From Afipia clevelandensis ATCC 49720 (GTDB lineage: Bacteria > Pseudomonadota > Alphaproteobacteria > Rhizobiales > Xanthobacteraceae), in contig NZ_KB375281.1 of assembly GCF_000336555.1 (NCBI RefSeq), positions 3,026,926 to 3,090,925 on the forward strand: DNA of 64,000 bases, read 5' to 3'. The number at the start of each line of letters is the position of its first letter. The stretch's first letter is position 1. Both the position numbers and the translations under genes were made by a program. The notes below the pieces were generated by a model that had not been told where the DNA came from, made no database searches, and saw nothing but the letters and a program-made list of their open reading frames with translations. This document shows positions 19,448 to 31,328 of the stretch, in pieces.

Positions 19448-22011
19448 GCGAGATCGCAGACACGTCACGCCGCGGCACATTATCGCTCGCGGTTCGCTAT
19501 GCCCTGCGCGAGTTGCGCAGCGGCCTGCGCGGATTCTATGTGTTCATCGCCTGCATCGCGCTTGGCGTGATGGCTATCGCCGGCGTCGGCTCGGTGGCGG
19601 GCAGCCTTAGCGCGGGGCTGGAAAGTCAAGGGCGCACGCTACTCGGTGGCGACGCCTCTTTTGCGCTGATCCAGCGCGAAGCGACCAAGAAGGAGCGCGC
19701 CTTCCTCGATGCCAACGGCAAGGTGTCCGCCACCGCGATCATGCGCGGCATGGCGCGCGCATCGAACGGCGAATTCGCGCTGGTCGACCTGAAATCGGTC
19801 GACGGCAACTATCCGATGTTAGGTGAGCTTTCGCTTGAGCCGCGCATATCCATTCCGGATTTGCTGGCGCAGCGCGACGGCGTGTTCGGCGCGGGCGCCG
19901 ATGCCGTCCTGCTCGCGCGCCTCGGCCTGAAGATTGGGGACCGCATCACCGTCGGCAACGCGGCGTTCGAGATCCGCAGCACCGTCGTTGCCGAACCGGA
20001 CAAGCTCGCGGGCGGCGTCGGCCTCGGGCCGCGCCTTCTGATCAGTGAAGACGCCTTGCGGGCCACGGACCTCCTGCAGCCCGGCACGCTGGTGCGCTGG
20101 ACTTATCGCCTGTTGCTGCCGGATGCGGCGGTCAATGACCGCGCGACGCAGGCGGTTGTGGATGCCGCGCAGAAGGCGCTGCCGGAAGCGGGTTGGGAAG
20201 TCCGCACCCGTGGCAATGCCTCGCCGCAGCTCGAGCGCAACATCACACGCTTCACGCAATTCCTCACGCTGGTCGGTCTGGCCGCGTTGCTGGTGGGTGG
20301 CGTCGGGGTCGCCAATGCGATCAAGAGTCATCTCGACGAGCGGCGCGACGTGATCGCGACCTTCAAGGCCATCGGCGCCACCGGCCGCGAGGTCTTCACC
20401 ATTTATCTGACGCAGGTGATGGCGCTGGCGACGCTGGGATCGCTGATTGGCCTCGCCATCGGCGCGGCGTTGCCGTTTCTCATTGTCGGCCTGTTCGGAA
20501 GCATCCTGCCGCTTCCTGTCGAGGCCACCTTCCATGCCGGCGAGCTGGCGCTGTCGTTCGTCTACGGGCTTTTGACCGCCCTCGCCTTCGGCCTGTGGCC
20601 GCTCGGCCGCGTCCACGACGTGCCGGTAGCAGCGCTGTTTCGCGAGGGTGTGGCGTCGGAATTTCACTGGCCGCGCCGCCGCTATCTGATCCTGATGGCG
20701 GCGGTGATTGCCGTGCTGGTCAGCGTCGCGATCGGACTGGCCTACGACAAGCGCGTCGCCGCCGTGTTCGTGGCCTCATCGGTCGGGGTGTTCGCCCTGC
20801 TCCGGCTTGTCGCGGCGATCCTGATGGGCGTGGCGCGCCGGCTGCCCCGGCCACGGCTGACCATGCTGCGGCTGGCCATCGCCAACATCCATCGCCCCGG
20901 CGCTCTAACACCATCTGTCGTCATGTCGCTTGGCCTCGGCCTTGCCGTGCTTGTGACCATCACCCAGATCGACGGCAACCTGCGGCGGCAGTTCATGGCC
21001 GCCCTGCCCGAACATGCGCCATCGTTTTTCTTCATCGACATTCCCGCCGCCGAGGCGCCACGGTTCAGCGAATTCCTGCAGAAAGCTGCACCGGCAGCGC
21101 ATGTGGAAACCGTGCCCATGCTGCGCGGACGCATTGCTGCCGCCAAGGGCATCAAGGCCGAAGACCTCAAACCCTCGAACGATTCGGCCTGGGTGCTGCA
21201 GAGCGACCGTGGCCTGACCTATACCGGCGAGGTGCCGCGGGGCTCGAAGGTGGTCGAAGGCACCTGGTGGGACGCGGGTTACAGCGGCCCGCCACTGGTC
21301 TCGCTGGAGAAGCGGATCGCCGACGGCCTCGGCGTGAAGGTCGGCGACGATCTCACTGTCAACGTGCTGGGCCGCGATATCACCGCGAAGATCAGCAACC
21401 TGCGCACCGTGGACTGGCAGAGTCTGGGCATCAACTTCGTGCTGGTGTTCTCGCCGACGGCCTTCGCCGGCGCGCCGCATACCGACATCGCGACGCTGTC
21501 GGAAGCACAGTCGGACGCCGCAACCGACGCCAGGCTGATCAAGGACATCGCCGCCGCCTTCCCGATGGTGACCAGCGTGCGCGTCCGCGAGGCGCTCGAC
21601 TCCATCGGCAAGATGGTCACCAACCTCGTGCTCGCGATCCGGGGCGCGAGTTCGATCACCCTGATCTCGGCGATTCTGGTACTCGGCGGCGCGCTCGCCG
21701 CCGGTCACCGGCACCGGGTTTATGACGCGGTGATCCTCAAGACTCTCGGCGCCACCCGGGCGCGGCTGCTCGGCGCCTATGCGCTGGAGTACCTTTTAAT
21801 CGGCCTTGCCACCGCCTTATTCGGAGTGGCCGCCGGATCGGTCGCCGCATGGCAGATCGTGACCCGGCTGATGACCCTCAGTTTCGTCTGGCAGGCCGGC
21901 AGCGCCGCCCTCGTGGTGCTGGCCGCGCTTGCCGTCACGGTCGGGCTGGGGCTTGCCGGAACATTACTGGCGCTTAACCAAAAACCCGCCTCCGTCCTGC
22001 GAAACTTATGA
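19444..22011 (+). CDS. ybbP: FtsX-like permease of YbbP family
   Basis: The 855-residue membrane protein is the permease partner of the preceding ATPase. A transmembrane helix near residues 33-55 is followed by a large periplasmic domain. A first FtsX four-helix unit covers about 270-400, more helices lie around 415-470, a second periplasmic domain (about 500-690) follows, and a C-terminal FtsX unit ends the protein. This ten-helix layout matches E. coli YbbP rather than the four-helix MacB. Energy coupling is by the ATPase encoded with a four-base overlap. The transported molecule is not known. Confidence 0.88.
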   Translation: MSEIADTSRRGTLSLAVRYALRELRSGLRGFYVFIACIALGVMAIAGVGSVAGSLSAGLESQGRTLLGGDASFALIQREATKKERAFLDANGKVSATAIMRGMARASNGEFALVDLKSVDGNYPMLGELSLEPRISIPDLLAQRDGVFGAGADAVLLARLGLKIGDRITVGNAAFEIRSTVVAEPDKLAGGVGLGPRLLISEDALRATDLLQPGTLVRWTYRLLLPDAAVNDRATQAVVDAAQKALPEAGWEVRTRGNASPQLERNITRFTQFLTLVGLAALLVGGVGVANAIKSHLDERRDVIATFKAIGATGREVFTIYLTQVMALATLGSLIGLAIGAALPFLIVGLFGSILPLPVEATFHAGELALSFVYGLLTALAFGLWPLGRVHDVPVAALFREGVASEFHWPRRRYLILMAAVIAVLVSVAIGLAYDKRVAAVFVASSVGVFALLRLVAAILMGVARRLPRPRLTMLRLAIANIHRPGALTPSVVMSLGLGLAVLVTITQIDGNLRRQFMAALPEHAPSFFFIDIPAAEAPRFSEFLQKAAPAAHVETVPMLRGRIAAAKGIKAEDLKPSNDSAWVLQSDRGLTYTGEVPRGSKVVEGTWWDAGYSGPPLVSLEKRIADGLGVKVGDDLTVNVLGRDITAKISNLRTVDWQSLGINFVLVFSPTAFAGAPHTDIATLSEAQSDAATDARLIKDIAAAFPMVTSVRVREALDSIGKMVTNLVLAIRGASSITLISAILVLGGALAAGHRHRVYDAVILKTLGATRARLLGAYALEYLLIGLATALFGVAAGSVAAWQIVTRLMTLSFVWQAGSAALVVLAALAVTVGLGLAGTLLALNQKPASVLRNL

Positions 22012-22081
22012 CAATTTGTAGCAGCGAAGAACGGGTTTTGCGACAAACAGCCGCGCGGGCGAGGTTGCACCGGATGTGTTA

Positions 22082-22158
22082 GTTTCCCACATACCGAGCG
22101 GGTTCAGAATCCGGCTTGATACCGTCCCGAGATGGTTTCAGATACGGTTCTGGGAAAT
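22082..22158 (+). ncRNA. Putative ybhL leader RNA upstream of the Bax-inhibitor-1 gene
   Basis: A structured leader can be drawn in the 205-base gap before the YbhL-family gene. The closing helix pairs TTTCC (22083-22087) with GGAAA (22153-22157) and CAGAA (22105-22109) with TTCTG (22148-22152). An inner hairpin, ACCGTC-CCGA-GATGGT, is at 22121-22136. Rhizobiales are known to carry a conserved ybhL leader motif in this genomic place. I match it by gene context and foldability, not by covariance search, so the boundaries are approximate. Confidence 0.55.
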
Positions 22159-22216
22159 GCTTATAGCTGGCGGCGCAGACCCTTCGCCATCGCCAGTCAA
22201 CAACGAGGTTTCGACG

Positions 22217-23008
22217 ATGTCGGACTTGGACCGTAACTATACGTCACCTTTCGGCCGGGCCGCCGGGCGCGCTGACGCCGCGACCGTCGATGCCGGTCTG
22301 CGCTCGTACATGCTCAAGGTCTACAACTACATGGCGATCGGCCTGGCCATCACGGGCCTTGCCGCGCTCGGCGTGTATATGGGCGCCGTAACACCTGACT
22401 CTGCCGCAGCCGCCGGCCGGATCGGCAAGCAGTATCTGACGTCATTCGGCGTCGCGATGTTCGTGAGCCCGCTCAAGTGGGTGTTCATCCTCGCGCCGCT
22501 GGTGATGGTGTTCGCCATCTCCTTCGGGATCAATCGCCTCAAGCCGGCGACCGCCCAGCTCCTGTTCTGGGTGTTCGCAGCGCTGATGGGTGTGTCGCTC
22601 TCGTCGATCTTCCTGGTGTACACGCACACCTCGATCGTGCGCGTGTTCTTCATCACGGCGGCTTCGTTCGGTGCCTTGAGCCTTTACGGCTACACCACCA
22701 AGCGCGACCTGACCGGGATGGGATCGTTCCTGATGATGGGCCTGTTCGGCATCATCCTCGCCAGCCTGGTGAACCTGTTCCTGGCAAGCTCGATGCTGCA
22801 GTTCGTCGTCTCGGTGATCGGCGTGCTGGTGTTCGCCGGCCTCACCGCCTGGGACACCCAGCGCCTGAAGAACGACTACATCTACGGTTACGCCGCGCAG
22901 GGCGGAGACGTGGCAGAGAAGGCCGCCATCACCGGCGCACTGTCGCTCTACCTGAACTTCATCAACCTGTTCACGCTGCTGCTGCAGCTTCTTGGACAGC
23001 GCGACTGA
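22217..23008 (+). CDS. Bax inhibitor-1/YccA family membrane protein (YbhL-like)
   Basis: A 263-residue inner-membrane protein with about seven hydrophobic helices, ending NLFTLLLQLLGQRD as in the bacterial TMBIM/BI-1 family. Family members are proposed calcium-leak channels or FtsH-interacting proteins; the bacterial role is not settled. The ATG at 22217 is selected because GAGG lies upstream and MSDLDRNYTSPFGR is a sensible start. A longer reading would include the leader RNA. The gene stands alone, with a structured leader before it and a strong terminator after it. Confidence 0.88.
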   Translation: MSDLDRNYTSPFGRAAGRADAATVDAGLRSYMLKVYNYMAIGLAITGLAALGVYMGAVTPDSAAAAGRIGKQYLTSFGVAMFVSPLKWVFILAPLVMVFAISFGINRLKPATAQLLFWVFAALMGVSLSSIFLVYTHTSIVRVFFITAASFGALSLYGYTTKRDLTGMGSFLMMGLFGIILASLVNLFLASSMLQFVVSVIGVLVFAGLTAWDTQRLKNDYIYGYAAQGGDVAEKAAITGALSLYLNFINLFTLLLQLLGQRD

Positions 23009-23036
23009 TCTGATCGTGGCTGATCGATAACTTGCG

Positions 23037-23070
23037 AAAGCCCCGGCCAAAAGCCGGGGCTTTTGTTTTG
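23037..23070 (+). terminator. Intrinsic terminator after the Bax-inhibitor-1 gene
   Basis: A GC-rich 11-base stem (AAAGCCCCGGC with GCCGGGGCTTT) around CAAAA is followed by TTTTGTTTTG. It lies 28 bases after the stop codon and is a textbook rho-independent terminator. Confidence 0.92.
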
Positions 23071-23130
23071 CGCCGGTTCGCTGCTAGGACTGCGGGATAG
23101 CCGCTCCGGCACAATGCTCCATGACCCGAC

Positions 23131-23670
23131 ATGCCTCAGGTTCATATCCGGCCCGCCGCCCTCGCCGACCTTCCCGCCATCACCGCGATCTACCAGGACG
23201 CGGTTCTGCACGGCACCGCGACGTTCGAGCTCGATCCGCCCGATCTCGTGGAAATGACCCGCCGCTTTGAGGCGCTGACCGGCAACGGCTTTCCGTATCT
23301 GGTGGCGGTGAGGGAAGATGTTGTGGTGGGTTATGCCTATGCCGGGCCCTATCGCCCGCGCCCGGCCTACCGCTTCACGGTCGAAAATTCGGTCTACCTC
23401 GATCCTGCGGCGCGCGGACAGCGGATCGGAACGCGGCTGATGCAGGAGCTGATCGCCGCCTGCGAGGCGCGCGGCTATCGCCAGATGATCGCGGTGATCG
23501 GCGACTCCGCCAACCTCGCCTCGGTCGGCGTCCACGCACGCGCGGGATTTGAGATGATCGGCACCCACCGCAATGTCGGCTTCAAGTTCGGCCGCTGGCT
23601 CGACACTGTGATGATGCAGCGCGCCCTCGGCGAGGGTGGTGCAAGCCTTCCGAAGGACCCGATGTCGTGA
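23131..23670 (+). CDS. GNAT family N-acetyltransferase, phosphinothricin acetyltransferase-like
   Basis: The 179 residues form one GNAT domain. The N-terminal IRPAALADLPAITAIYQDAV is typical of the PAT/Bar/MddA group, which acetylates phosphinothricin or methionine sulfone/sulfoximine. The acetyl-CoA loop is ARGQRIGTRLM, followed by ASVGVHARAGFEMIG. Similar genes are widespread in proteobacteria and usually act on metabolic by-products, so a herbicide link should not be assumed. The start at 23131 gives MPQVHIRPA; no strong ribosome site is visible. Confidence 0.85.
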   Translation: MPQVHIRPAALADLPAITAIYQDAVLHGTATFELDPPDLVEMTRRFEALTGNGFPYLVAVREDVVVGYAYAGPYRPRPAYRFTVENSVYLDPAARGQRIGTRLMQELIAACEARGYRQMIAVIGDSANLASVGVHARAGFEMIGTHRNVGFKFGRWLDTVMMQRALGEGGASLPKDPMS

Positions 23671-23716
23671 GCATGATCCGATCCGGAAACCGGTTGGCCC
23701 ATTTCGGGATCATTCC

Positions 23717-24085
23717 CTAAACCAGCGCGAGCTTGCGGTCGATCACCAGCAGCACACGATCGAGGTCATGGCCGCGGCGCAGGATCTGCCCGCTGGCACC
23801 GATCACACTGTAGGCGCCCTGCTTGCGGGCGAGGCGCGGATCTTTCTCGATGCGATAGATCGGCACTTCGGAGGCGCGGCGGAAGATCGAGAACACCGCG
23901 CGGTCCTTCAGGAAGTCGATGGCGTAGTCACGCCATTCTCCGTCAGCCACCATGCGTCCATAGAGATTGAGAATGCGGTTGAGTTCGACGCGGTTGAACG
24001 TCACGCTCTGGGGCGGGAGCTGCGTGGTGCTGCGCTCCAGCCCCCGGCTCTCGCTTGGATCGATGTCGCCCGACACTGAGCTCAT
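23717..24085 (-). CDS. DUF2794 family protein
   Basis: A 122-residue soluble protein of unknown function, conserved in alphaproteobacteria. The family core begins at TFNRVELNRILNLYGRMVADGEWRDYAID and ends LDRVLLVIDRKL. It has no signal peptide or membrane helix. The ATG at 24085 follows an excellent AGGAGG site. It is convergent with the GNAT gene. The lack of experimentally studied relatives prevents any functional claim. Confidence 0.85.
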   Translation of the reverse strand: MSSVSGDIDPSESRGLERSTTQLPPQSVTFNRVELNRILNLYGRMVADGEWRDYAIDFLKDRAVFSIFRRASEVPIYRIEKDPRLARKQGAYSVIGASGQILRRGHDLDRVLLVIDRKLALV

Positions 24086-24475
24086 CGGCGCCTCCTGTCA
24101 TCTCGACGACATGATCCACCCGTCTGGCAGCCCCTGCAAGCCTGATTTCAATTGCTTGCACCGGATCATCCCGGCGGCGGGGCATCACGCGGACGTTAGA
24201 CAAACCATAATGCCGCCCGATTTCGGTCAATTCCCCGCCCTTGTGGACTGCGATCAAGTCTCTACTGCGTTGACCCGGTCCTTTCGGCACCGGATTCCTC
24301 AGCCCCCAGCCCCCCGGGGTCGTCAGGATCGGGTCTAGTTCTTCGCAGCAGAATCCCCATCCTTCGGGCCAGCGAGAGCTGGCCTTTTTTGTTGGCAATC
24401 GGACTCGAATGGACGCGCAAACAGACGCGAGCGCGGCATCGGCCGCGACAGCCCTGTCCGATTGAACGCCTGAAA
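24086..24475. other. 390-base intergenic region, possible small-RNA locus
   Basis: No convincing gene lies here, although a minus-strand frame stays open through part of it. The plus strand has a strong terminator at 24367-24390 with no plus-strand gene upstream until 23670. Before it, GACCCGGTCC (about 24271-24281) can pair with GGATCGGGTC (about 24326-24335), and an outer CTGCG/CGCAG helix fits around it. After it, CAATCGGAC (24396-24404) is inverted at 24456-24464. These features suggest a structured transcript. I could not assign it to a known RNA family. Confidence 0.45.
24367..24390 (+). terminator. Orphan intrinsic terminator on the plus strand
   Basis: A perfect seven-pair stem, GGCCAGC-GAGA-GCTGGCC, with a stable GNRA-type loop is followed directly by six T residues. 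The nearest upstream plus-strand gene ends about 700 bases away, with a minus-strand gene between. It therefore probably ends an unannotated transcript. On the minus strand no T-run follows. Confidence 0.85.
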
Positions 24476-25246
24476 TCAGTTCAGTGAGGTAAAGGCAGCG
24501 CCCAGCATCGGACCCGGCTTGTCGCGGTTGCCGTCCTGAATGTAGACGGCGGCCGCATCGACGCCGTCGCGCGTGATGTTTTCAAGCGGCACGGTCCAGC
24601 TTCCGGCCTTGCCGTTCCAGTCGCCGACCTTCAGCACGTTACGCACCACGTTGTGATAGGTGATCTGCTGACCGCGATTCTCGCCGCGCGAGATGGTGAT
24701 CGGCACCTGCTTCGACACCGCGCAGATCCAGATCTCTCCGCTCTTGCCGCCCGCTTCCGCCACCGACACCTTGATCTGACCGCTGCCCTGCGTCACCGTA
24801 ACCGGCACCGACATCACGCCGTCGACGTTTTGAGTGCGTTTGGCCGCATTCTCGATTCCGGCGCGGTCACTGCCGAGCACATCGGTGGTGCCGTTGACGA
24901 CGGCCTGCGGTGTGTAAACGCCGCGATTGCCGCGCATATGCGAGTAGGCTTTCTGGCGCGCGCTGAACCGCGAGTCGGCGAGCGTGTCCTTCCAGCCGAG
25001 ATAGTCCCAGTAATCAATCGGCAGGCTGAGTGCGATGACGGACTTGTCCTGCGCGAGTTCGCCGAGCACCTTGTCCGCGGGCGGGCACGACGAGCAGCCT
25101 TGCGACGTGAAGAGTTCGACCACCGCGCGCGGGTCGGCGCAGACCGGCGTCACCACCGTGAAGACCGCGCAGACACCCAGCGTCCGCGACAGGCGCGACA
25201 CGATTGCCGCGGCTGTCGCCGTTTTCGGTTCTGGCAGATCAGACAT
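24476..25246 (-). CDS. DUF1223 family thioredoxin-fold secreted protein
   Basis: A 256-residue protein with a hydrophobic export segment (about 21-37, ending VCADP). The thioredoxin-like fold carries a CxxC motif in SQGCSSCPPAD (Cys51/Cys54). DUF1223 proteins are common in Rhizobiales and their function is unknown; the CxxC and export signal suggest a periplasmic redox role. The ATG at 25246 has GAGGGA upstream. Longer readings have no better ribosome site. It lies downstream of acnA on the same strand, with a hairpin between. Confidence 0.85.
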   Translation of the reverse strand: MSDLPEPKTATAAAIVSRLSRTLGVCAVFTVVTPVCADPRAVVELFTSQGCSSCPPADKVLGELAQDKSVIALSLPIDYWDYLGWKDTLADSRFSARQKAYSHMRGNRGVYTPQAVVNGTTDVLGSDRAGIENAAKRTQNVDGVMSVPVTVTQGSGQIKVSVAEAGGKSGEIWICAVSKQVPITISRGENRGQQITYHNVVRNVLKVGDWNGKAGSWTVPLENITRDGVDAAAVYIQDGNRDKPGPMLGAAFTSLN

Positions 25247-25283
25247 GCCGTCAATCCCTCGGATGCATGATGCCCCATCAGCA

Positions 25284-25309
25284 GAAAGGCGGCCCATTGA
25301 TAGGCCGCC
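25284..25309 (-). terminator. Probable terminator after acnA
   Basis: Minus-strand RNA folds GGCGGCC with GGCCGCC around an eight-base loop and is followed by TTTC. The T-run is short, so some read-through into the DUF1223 gene is possible. Confidence 0.55.
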
Positions 25310-25369
25310 CCCTGCATGGTCGCTAGTCACGTCGCGGTGAGCCTGTTCACGGATGCGTTTCTGGCCGGA

Positions 25370-28090
<2,721 letters not shown>

Positions 28091-28329
28091 GTGAACGATC
28101 CCAGTTCAGAAGTTGGAGATACCCGGCAAAAGGTATCGGAACACCGTCAAAAGCGAGGGAATCAGGGCTGAACCGTGCTGTTTCCGGCGGCTGATTGTGT
28201 GCTGCACCAAGTTCCGGTTTTATAGAATCTTTCCAGTCTGTCCACCACACCTCCTATGGATTGTCGCCCTCTCATGCCTGCCACGACTGGAACCGCATTG
28301 CCTGACCGCAAGCCCATGGTGAAGCTCTC

Positions 28330-28932
28330 ATGAGGCTCGCAGGGCAGAGCCTGCGCTGTGTCAGGGGCGGGCGGGATATCTTTGACGGTCTCGATTTTTC
28401 AGTTCCTGCCGGACAGGCTTTGGCCGTCACCGGCATCAACGGCGCGGGCAAATCCTCGCTGCTCCGGCTGGTCGCGGGCCTGCTGCCCGCAGCTTCCGGC
28501 GCGGTGACACTGGAAGGCGGAGAAGCTGACCTCACGCTGCCCGAACAGGCGCATTATCTCGGCCATCGCGATGCCCTGAAACCGGCGCTGACGGTGCTGG
28601 AAAATCTCGATTTCTGGCGGGAGTTTCTCGGCGGACAGGCCATTGACGGAATGGCCGGCCTGGAGACCGTCGGCCTCGGCCACGCCGCGCATCTGCCCGC
28701 CGCCTTTCTGTCAGCCGGCCAGCGCCGCCGACTCTCGATCGCCCGGCTGATCGCGGTCAATCGGCCGGTCTGGCTGCTGGATGAACCGACCTCGGCGCTG
28801 GACACATCGGGACAGGCGATGATCGCGAACCTGATGGACGCGCACCTGCGCAGCGGTGGCATCATTCTCGCCGCAACCCACGGGCCGCTTGGAATCGCCG
28901 CACGGGAATTACGAATCGGCGGTGACGCATGA
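28330..28932 (+). CDS. ccmA: Heme exporter ATP-binding protein CcmA
   Basis: CcmA is the ATPase of the CcmABCD complex, which releases holo-CcmE so that heme can reach apocytochrome c in the periplasm. The 200 residues contain Walker [10 protein letters not shown] (35-43), the variant signature [14 protein letters not shown], Walker B VWLLDEPT, and ATHGPLG. The stop overlaps the ccmB start as ATGA. It opens the ccmABCDG operon; ccmE, ccmF and ccmH are not in this window and are probably elsewhere, as in related genomes. Confidence 0.94.
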   Translation: MRLAGQSLRCVRGGRDIFDGLDFSVPAGQALAVTGINGAGKSSLLRLVAGLLPAASGAVTLEGGEADLTLPEQAHYLGHRDALKPALTVLENLDFWREFLGGQAIDGMAGLETVGLGHAAHLPAAFLSAGQRRRLSIARLIAVNRPVWLLDEPTSALDTSGQAMIANLMDAHLRSGGIILAATHGPLGIAARELRIGGDA

Positions 28933-29597
28933 CCGCGCTCGTTGCCCTCATTCGCCGCGACATCGGCGTCGGTCTGCGCGCCGGCGGCGGCGCGCTGATC
29001 GGTGTGCTGTTCTTTGTCTCCGTCGTGGTGGTGATGCCGTTCGCGCTCGGACCTGATCTGGCTTTATTGAAACGCATCGGTCCGGCGATCCTGTGGTTAG
29101 GGGCCATGCTTGCGAGCCTGCTGACGCTGGACCGCCTGTTTACCGCGGATCAGGATGACGGTTCGCTCGATCTGATTGCGATGAGCCGCACGCCGCTGGA
29201 ACTGATCTGCGCGGCGAAAGCGCTGGCGCACTGGATCGCAGCGGGCGTCCCGCTGATCGTCGCAACACCGTTGATCGGCATCCTGCTCAACCTGGATGCC
29301 CCCGCGACATTTGCCGTTGCATTGACATTGCTGGTCGGCACGCCGGCATTGACCTTTACCGGCATGATCGGCGCTGCGCTCGCGGTGACCTTGCGGCGGG
29401 GCGGACTGCTGCTCGCCGTGGTGGTGCTGCCGCTGTCGATCCCGATCCTGATTTTCGGCGTCGCGGCCTCGAACGCCGCCCTGAGCGAGCAGGTATCCTT
29501 CGGAACGCCGTTTTCGATCCTGTGCGCGCTGTCGCTGTTTACGCTGGTGATCGGACCGTTTGCAGCAGCCGCCAGCCTTCGGCAGGGGCTCGACTGA
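28929..29597 (+). CDS. ccmB: Heme exporter membrane protein CcmB
   Basis: CcmB is a six-helix inner-membrane subunit that pairs with CcmA and CcmC. The 222-residue protein is almost wholly hydrophobic. It begins [21 protein letters not shown], a usual CcmB start, and includes [17 protein letters not shown], characteristic of the family. It shares an ATGA overlap with ccmA, so the two are co-translated. No anomaly was seen. Confidence 0.94.
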   Translation: MTALVALIRRDIGVGLRAGGGALIGVLFFVSVVVVMPFALGPDLALLKRIGPAILWLGAMLASLLTLDRLFTADQDDGSLDLIAMSRTPLELICAAKALAHWIAAGVPLIVATPLIGILLNLDAPATFAVALTLLVGTPALTFTGMIGAALAVTLRRGGLLLAVVVLPLSIPILIFGVAASNAALSEQVSFGTPFSILCALSLFTLVIGPFAAAASLRQGLD

Positions 29598-29691
29598 TGC
29601 GACATCGCGACCGATCAACTTTTGCAGAAACGCGGCACCGCAAGGCTGGCGCACATTGCCTCGCGCGCCTGCGGCCATTATCAGGACCATT

Positions 29692-30423
29692 ATGAGCCTT
29701 ATCGACCTCGCCAATCCGACTCGGTTCCTTGCGCTTGCGGAGCGGGTGCTGCCATGGCTTGCGGCCGCGACCGCGATCCTGCTCGTGGTCGGCCTGTATC
29801 TATCGGCGATGGCGCCGGATGATTACCAGCAGGGCGCGACCGTGAAGATCATGTTCATCCACGTTCCCAATGCGTGGCTGTCGATGTTCGTGTGGGGCAT
29901 CATGAGCATGGCCGCGCTCGGCACCTTGGTGTGGCGGCATCCGCTGGCGGACGTCGCCGCAAAAGCTGCCGCGCCGCTCGGTGCGGCCTTCACGTTCCTC
30001 GCACTGGTGACCGGATCGCTGTGGGGACGCCCGATGTGGGGCACCTATTGGGAATGGGATGCGCGGCTGACCTCGGTGCTCATTCTATTCCTCATGTATC
30101 TCGGCATCATGGCGCTGTGGCGCGCGGTGGAAGATCCCTCACGCGCCGCGCGCGCCGCCGCGATCCTGACGCTGGTCGGCGCCATCAACATTCCGATCAT
30201 CAAGTTCTCGGTCGACTGGTGGAACACGCTGCATCAGGGCGCATCGGTCATTCGCGCCGGAGGGCCGACCATGGATCGCGCATTCCTGATTCCGCTGCTC
30301 GTCATGGCGGTGGCGTTCTCGCTGCTGTTCCTGACGCTGCATATCGCCGCGATGCGCAACGAGGTGCTGCGGCGGCGGGTGCGCAGCTTGCAGATGATGC
30401 AAGCCAGCAGGCCGGCAGCGTGA
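29692..30423 (+). CDS. ccmC: Heme exporter protein CcmC (heme-handling WWD protein)
   Basis: CcmC binds heme at the periplasmic face and attaches it to CcmE. The 243-residue protein has six hydrophobic helices, the heme-ligand His57 in FIHVPNAW and the tryptophan-rich WWD motif near 111-123 (WGTYWEWD). A second conserved histidine lies in WWNTLHQG. The ATG at 29692, with AGGA upstream, is preferred to a longer reading from 29560 that overlaps ccmB. The 94-base gap after ccmB is the longest in this operon. Confidence 0.94.
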   Translation: MSLIDLANPTRFLALAERVLPWLAAATAILLVVGLYLSAMAPDDYQQGATVKIMFIHVPNAWLSMFVWGIMSMAALGTLVWRHPLADVAAKAAAPLGAAFTFLALVTGSLWGRPMWGTYWEWDARLTSVLILFLMYLGIMALWRAVEDPSRAARAAAILTLVGAINIPIIKFSVDWWNTLHQGASVIRAGGPTMDRAFLIPLLVMAVAFSLLFLTLHIAAMRNEVLRRRVRSLQMMQASRPAA

Positions 30424-30428
30424 TCGTC

Positions 30429-30617
30429 ATGGCGCTTGCATCGCTCGGTCCCTACGCCTCCTTCATCGTGACGTCGTATCTGCTGGTCGGCCTTGTGGTC
30501 GCTTGCCTCATTGTGTGGGTGGGGTCCGATTACAAACGGCAAAAGCAGATTCTGCGCGATCTCGAGGCGCGCGGCGTCACCCGACGCTCGGCGCAGCCGC
30601 CCGGCTCGTCATCATGA
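30429..30617 (+). CDS. ccmD: Heme exporter protein CcmD (small membrane subunit)
   Basis: CcmD is a small single-pass protein needed for release of holo-CcmE from CcmABC. This 62-residue frame starts [17 protein letters not shown], has one transmembrane helix (about 10-32), and continues with the positively charged [15 protein letters not shown] typical of CcmD. It begins five bases after the ccmC stop; a GTG at 30420 overlapping that stop is an alternative start. Its stop overlaps the ccmG start as ATGA. It is easily missed because of its size. Confidence 0.93.
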   Translation: MALASLGPYASFIVTSYLLVGLVVACLIVWVGSDYKRQKQILRDLEARGVTRRSAQPPGSSS

Positions 30618-31201
30618 CGAACAGCAACGCAACTTCGCCAAGCCGCCGTTCCTGGCTGGTCGCGCTGCCGCTGATCGCCTTCGCTGTGCTCGCCGGACTG
30701 TTCTGGTTTCGGCTCGGCTCGGGCGACCCGGCGCGGATTCCCTCCGCGCTTATTGGGCGCCCGGCGCCGCAAACATTGCTGCCGCCGCTGGAGGGCCTCA
30801 CCGCCAACGGCGCGCAGGTGCCCGGCCTCGATCCGGCTGCGTTCAAAGGCCAGGTCAGCGTGGTCAATGTCTGGGCGTCATGGTGCGTGCCCTGTCATGA
30901 CGAAGCACCGCTGCTGGTGAAGCTGGCGCAGGACAAACGCATCCGTGTCATCGGCATCAACTACAAGGACTCCGCGGACAACGCCCGCCGCTTCCTCGGC
31001 CGTTATGGCAATCCGTTCGCAGCCGTCGGCACCGACGCCAATGGCCGGGCTTCGATCGAGTGGGGCGTTTACGGCGTGCCTGAGACCTTCGTGATCGGCC
31101 GCGACGGCGCGATCGCCTACAAGCTGATCGGCCCGATCACGCCGGAGAACATCGACAGCGCTCTCAAGGCCGAGATCGAAAAGGCGCTGCGCAAGTCCTG
31201 A
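30614..31201 (+). CDS. ccmG: Thiol:disulfide interchange protein CcmG/DsbE
   Basis: CcmG is a membrane-tethered reducing thioredoxin that keeps apocytochrome c cysteines ready for heme attachment. The 195 residues show an N-terminal anchor (about 13-33) and a thioredoxin fold with WASWCVPC (Cys91/Cys94), the central YGVPETFVI with cis-proline, and the acidic helix typical of DsbE. The ATG at 30614 overlaps the ccmD stop. It ends the ccmABCDG operon. All redox residues are present. Confidence 0.94.
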   Translation: MTNSNATSPSRRSWLVALPLIAFAVLAGLFWFRLGSGDPARIPSALIGRPAPQTLLPPLEGLTANGAQVPGLDPAAFKGQVSVVNVWASWCVPCHDEAPLLVKLAQDKRIRVIGINYKDSADNARRFLGRYGNPFAAVGTDANGRASIEWGVYGVPETFVIGRDGAIAYKLIGPITPENIDSALKAEIEKALRKS

Positions 31202-31328
31202 TCCAGGCCTCTCCGGCGGCAGAAAATAATTTCGCGCTTTTATCTGCCGTTCATTTTGGAGCCATGGCGCAGCCACGAATTCGCACATACGCTAAGGGCG
31301 TTGCAATCACTGTCCTGGAGGGACACCC

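Noticed and set aside
23131-23670. Herbicide-resistance role for the GNAT gene
   Set aside because: The PAT-like group is broad and mostly handles methionine derivatives or other amines; similarity alone does not justify the claim.
24220-24390. 6S RNA, SRP RNA, tmRNA or RNase P identity for the orphan transcript
   Set aside because: I looked for the SRP tetraloop region, RNase P conserved blocks and the 6S central-bubble layout and could not find convincing matches. It is left as an unassigned candidate.
23943-24398. Minus-strand open frame running through the 24.1-24.4 kb spacer
   Set aside because: It enters DUF2794 in a different frame and its stretch in the spacer has no known domain. 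The true DUF2794 start has a much better ribosome site.
30503-30613. Longer N-terminus for ccmG
   Set aside because: The extension would be read inside ccmD; the ATG at 30614 overlaps the ccmD stop and gives the normal membrane-anchor start.
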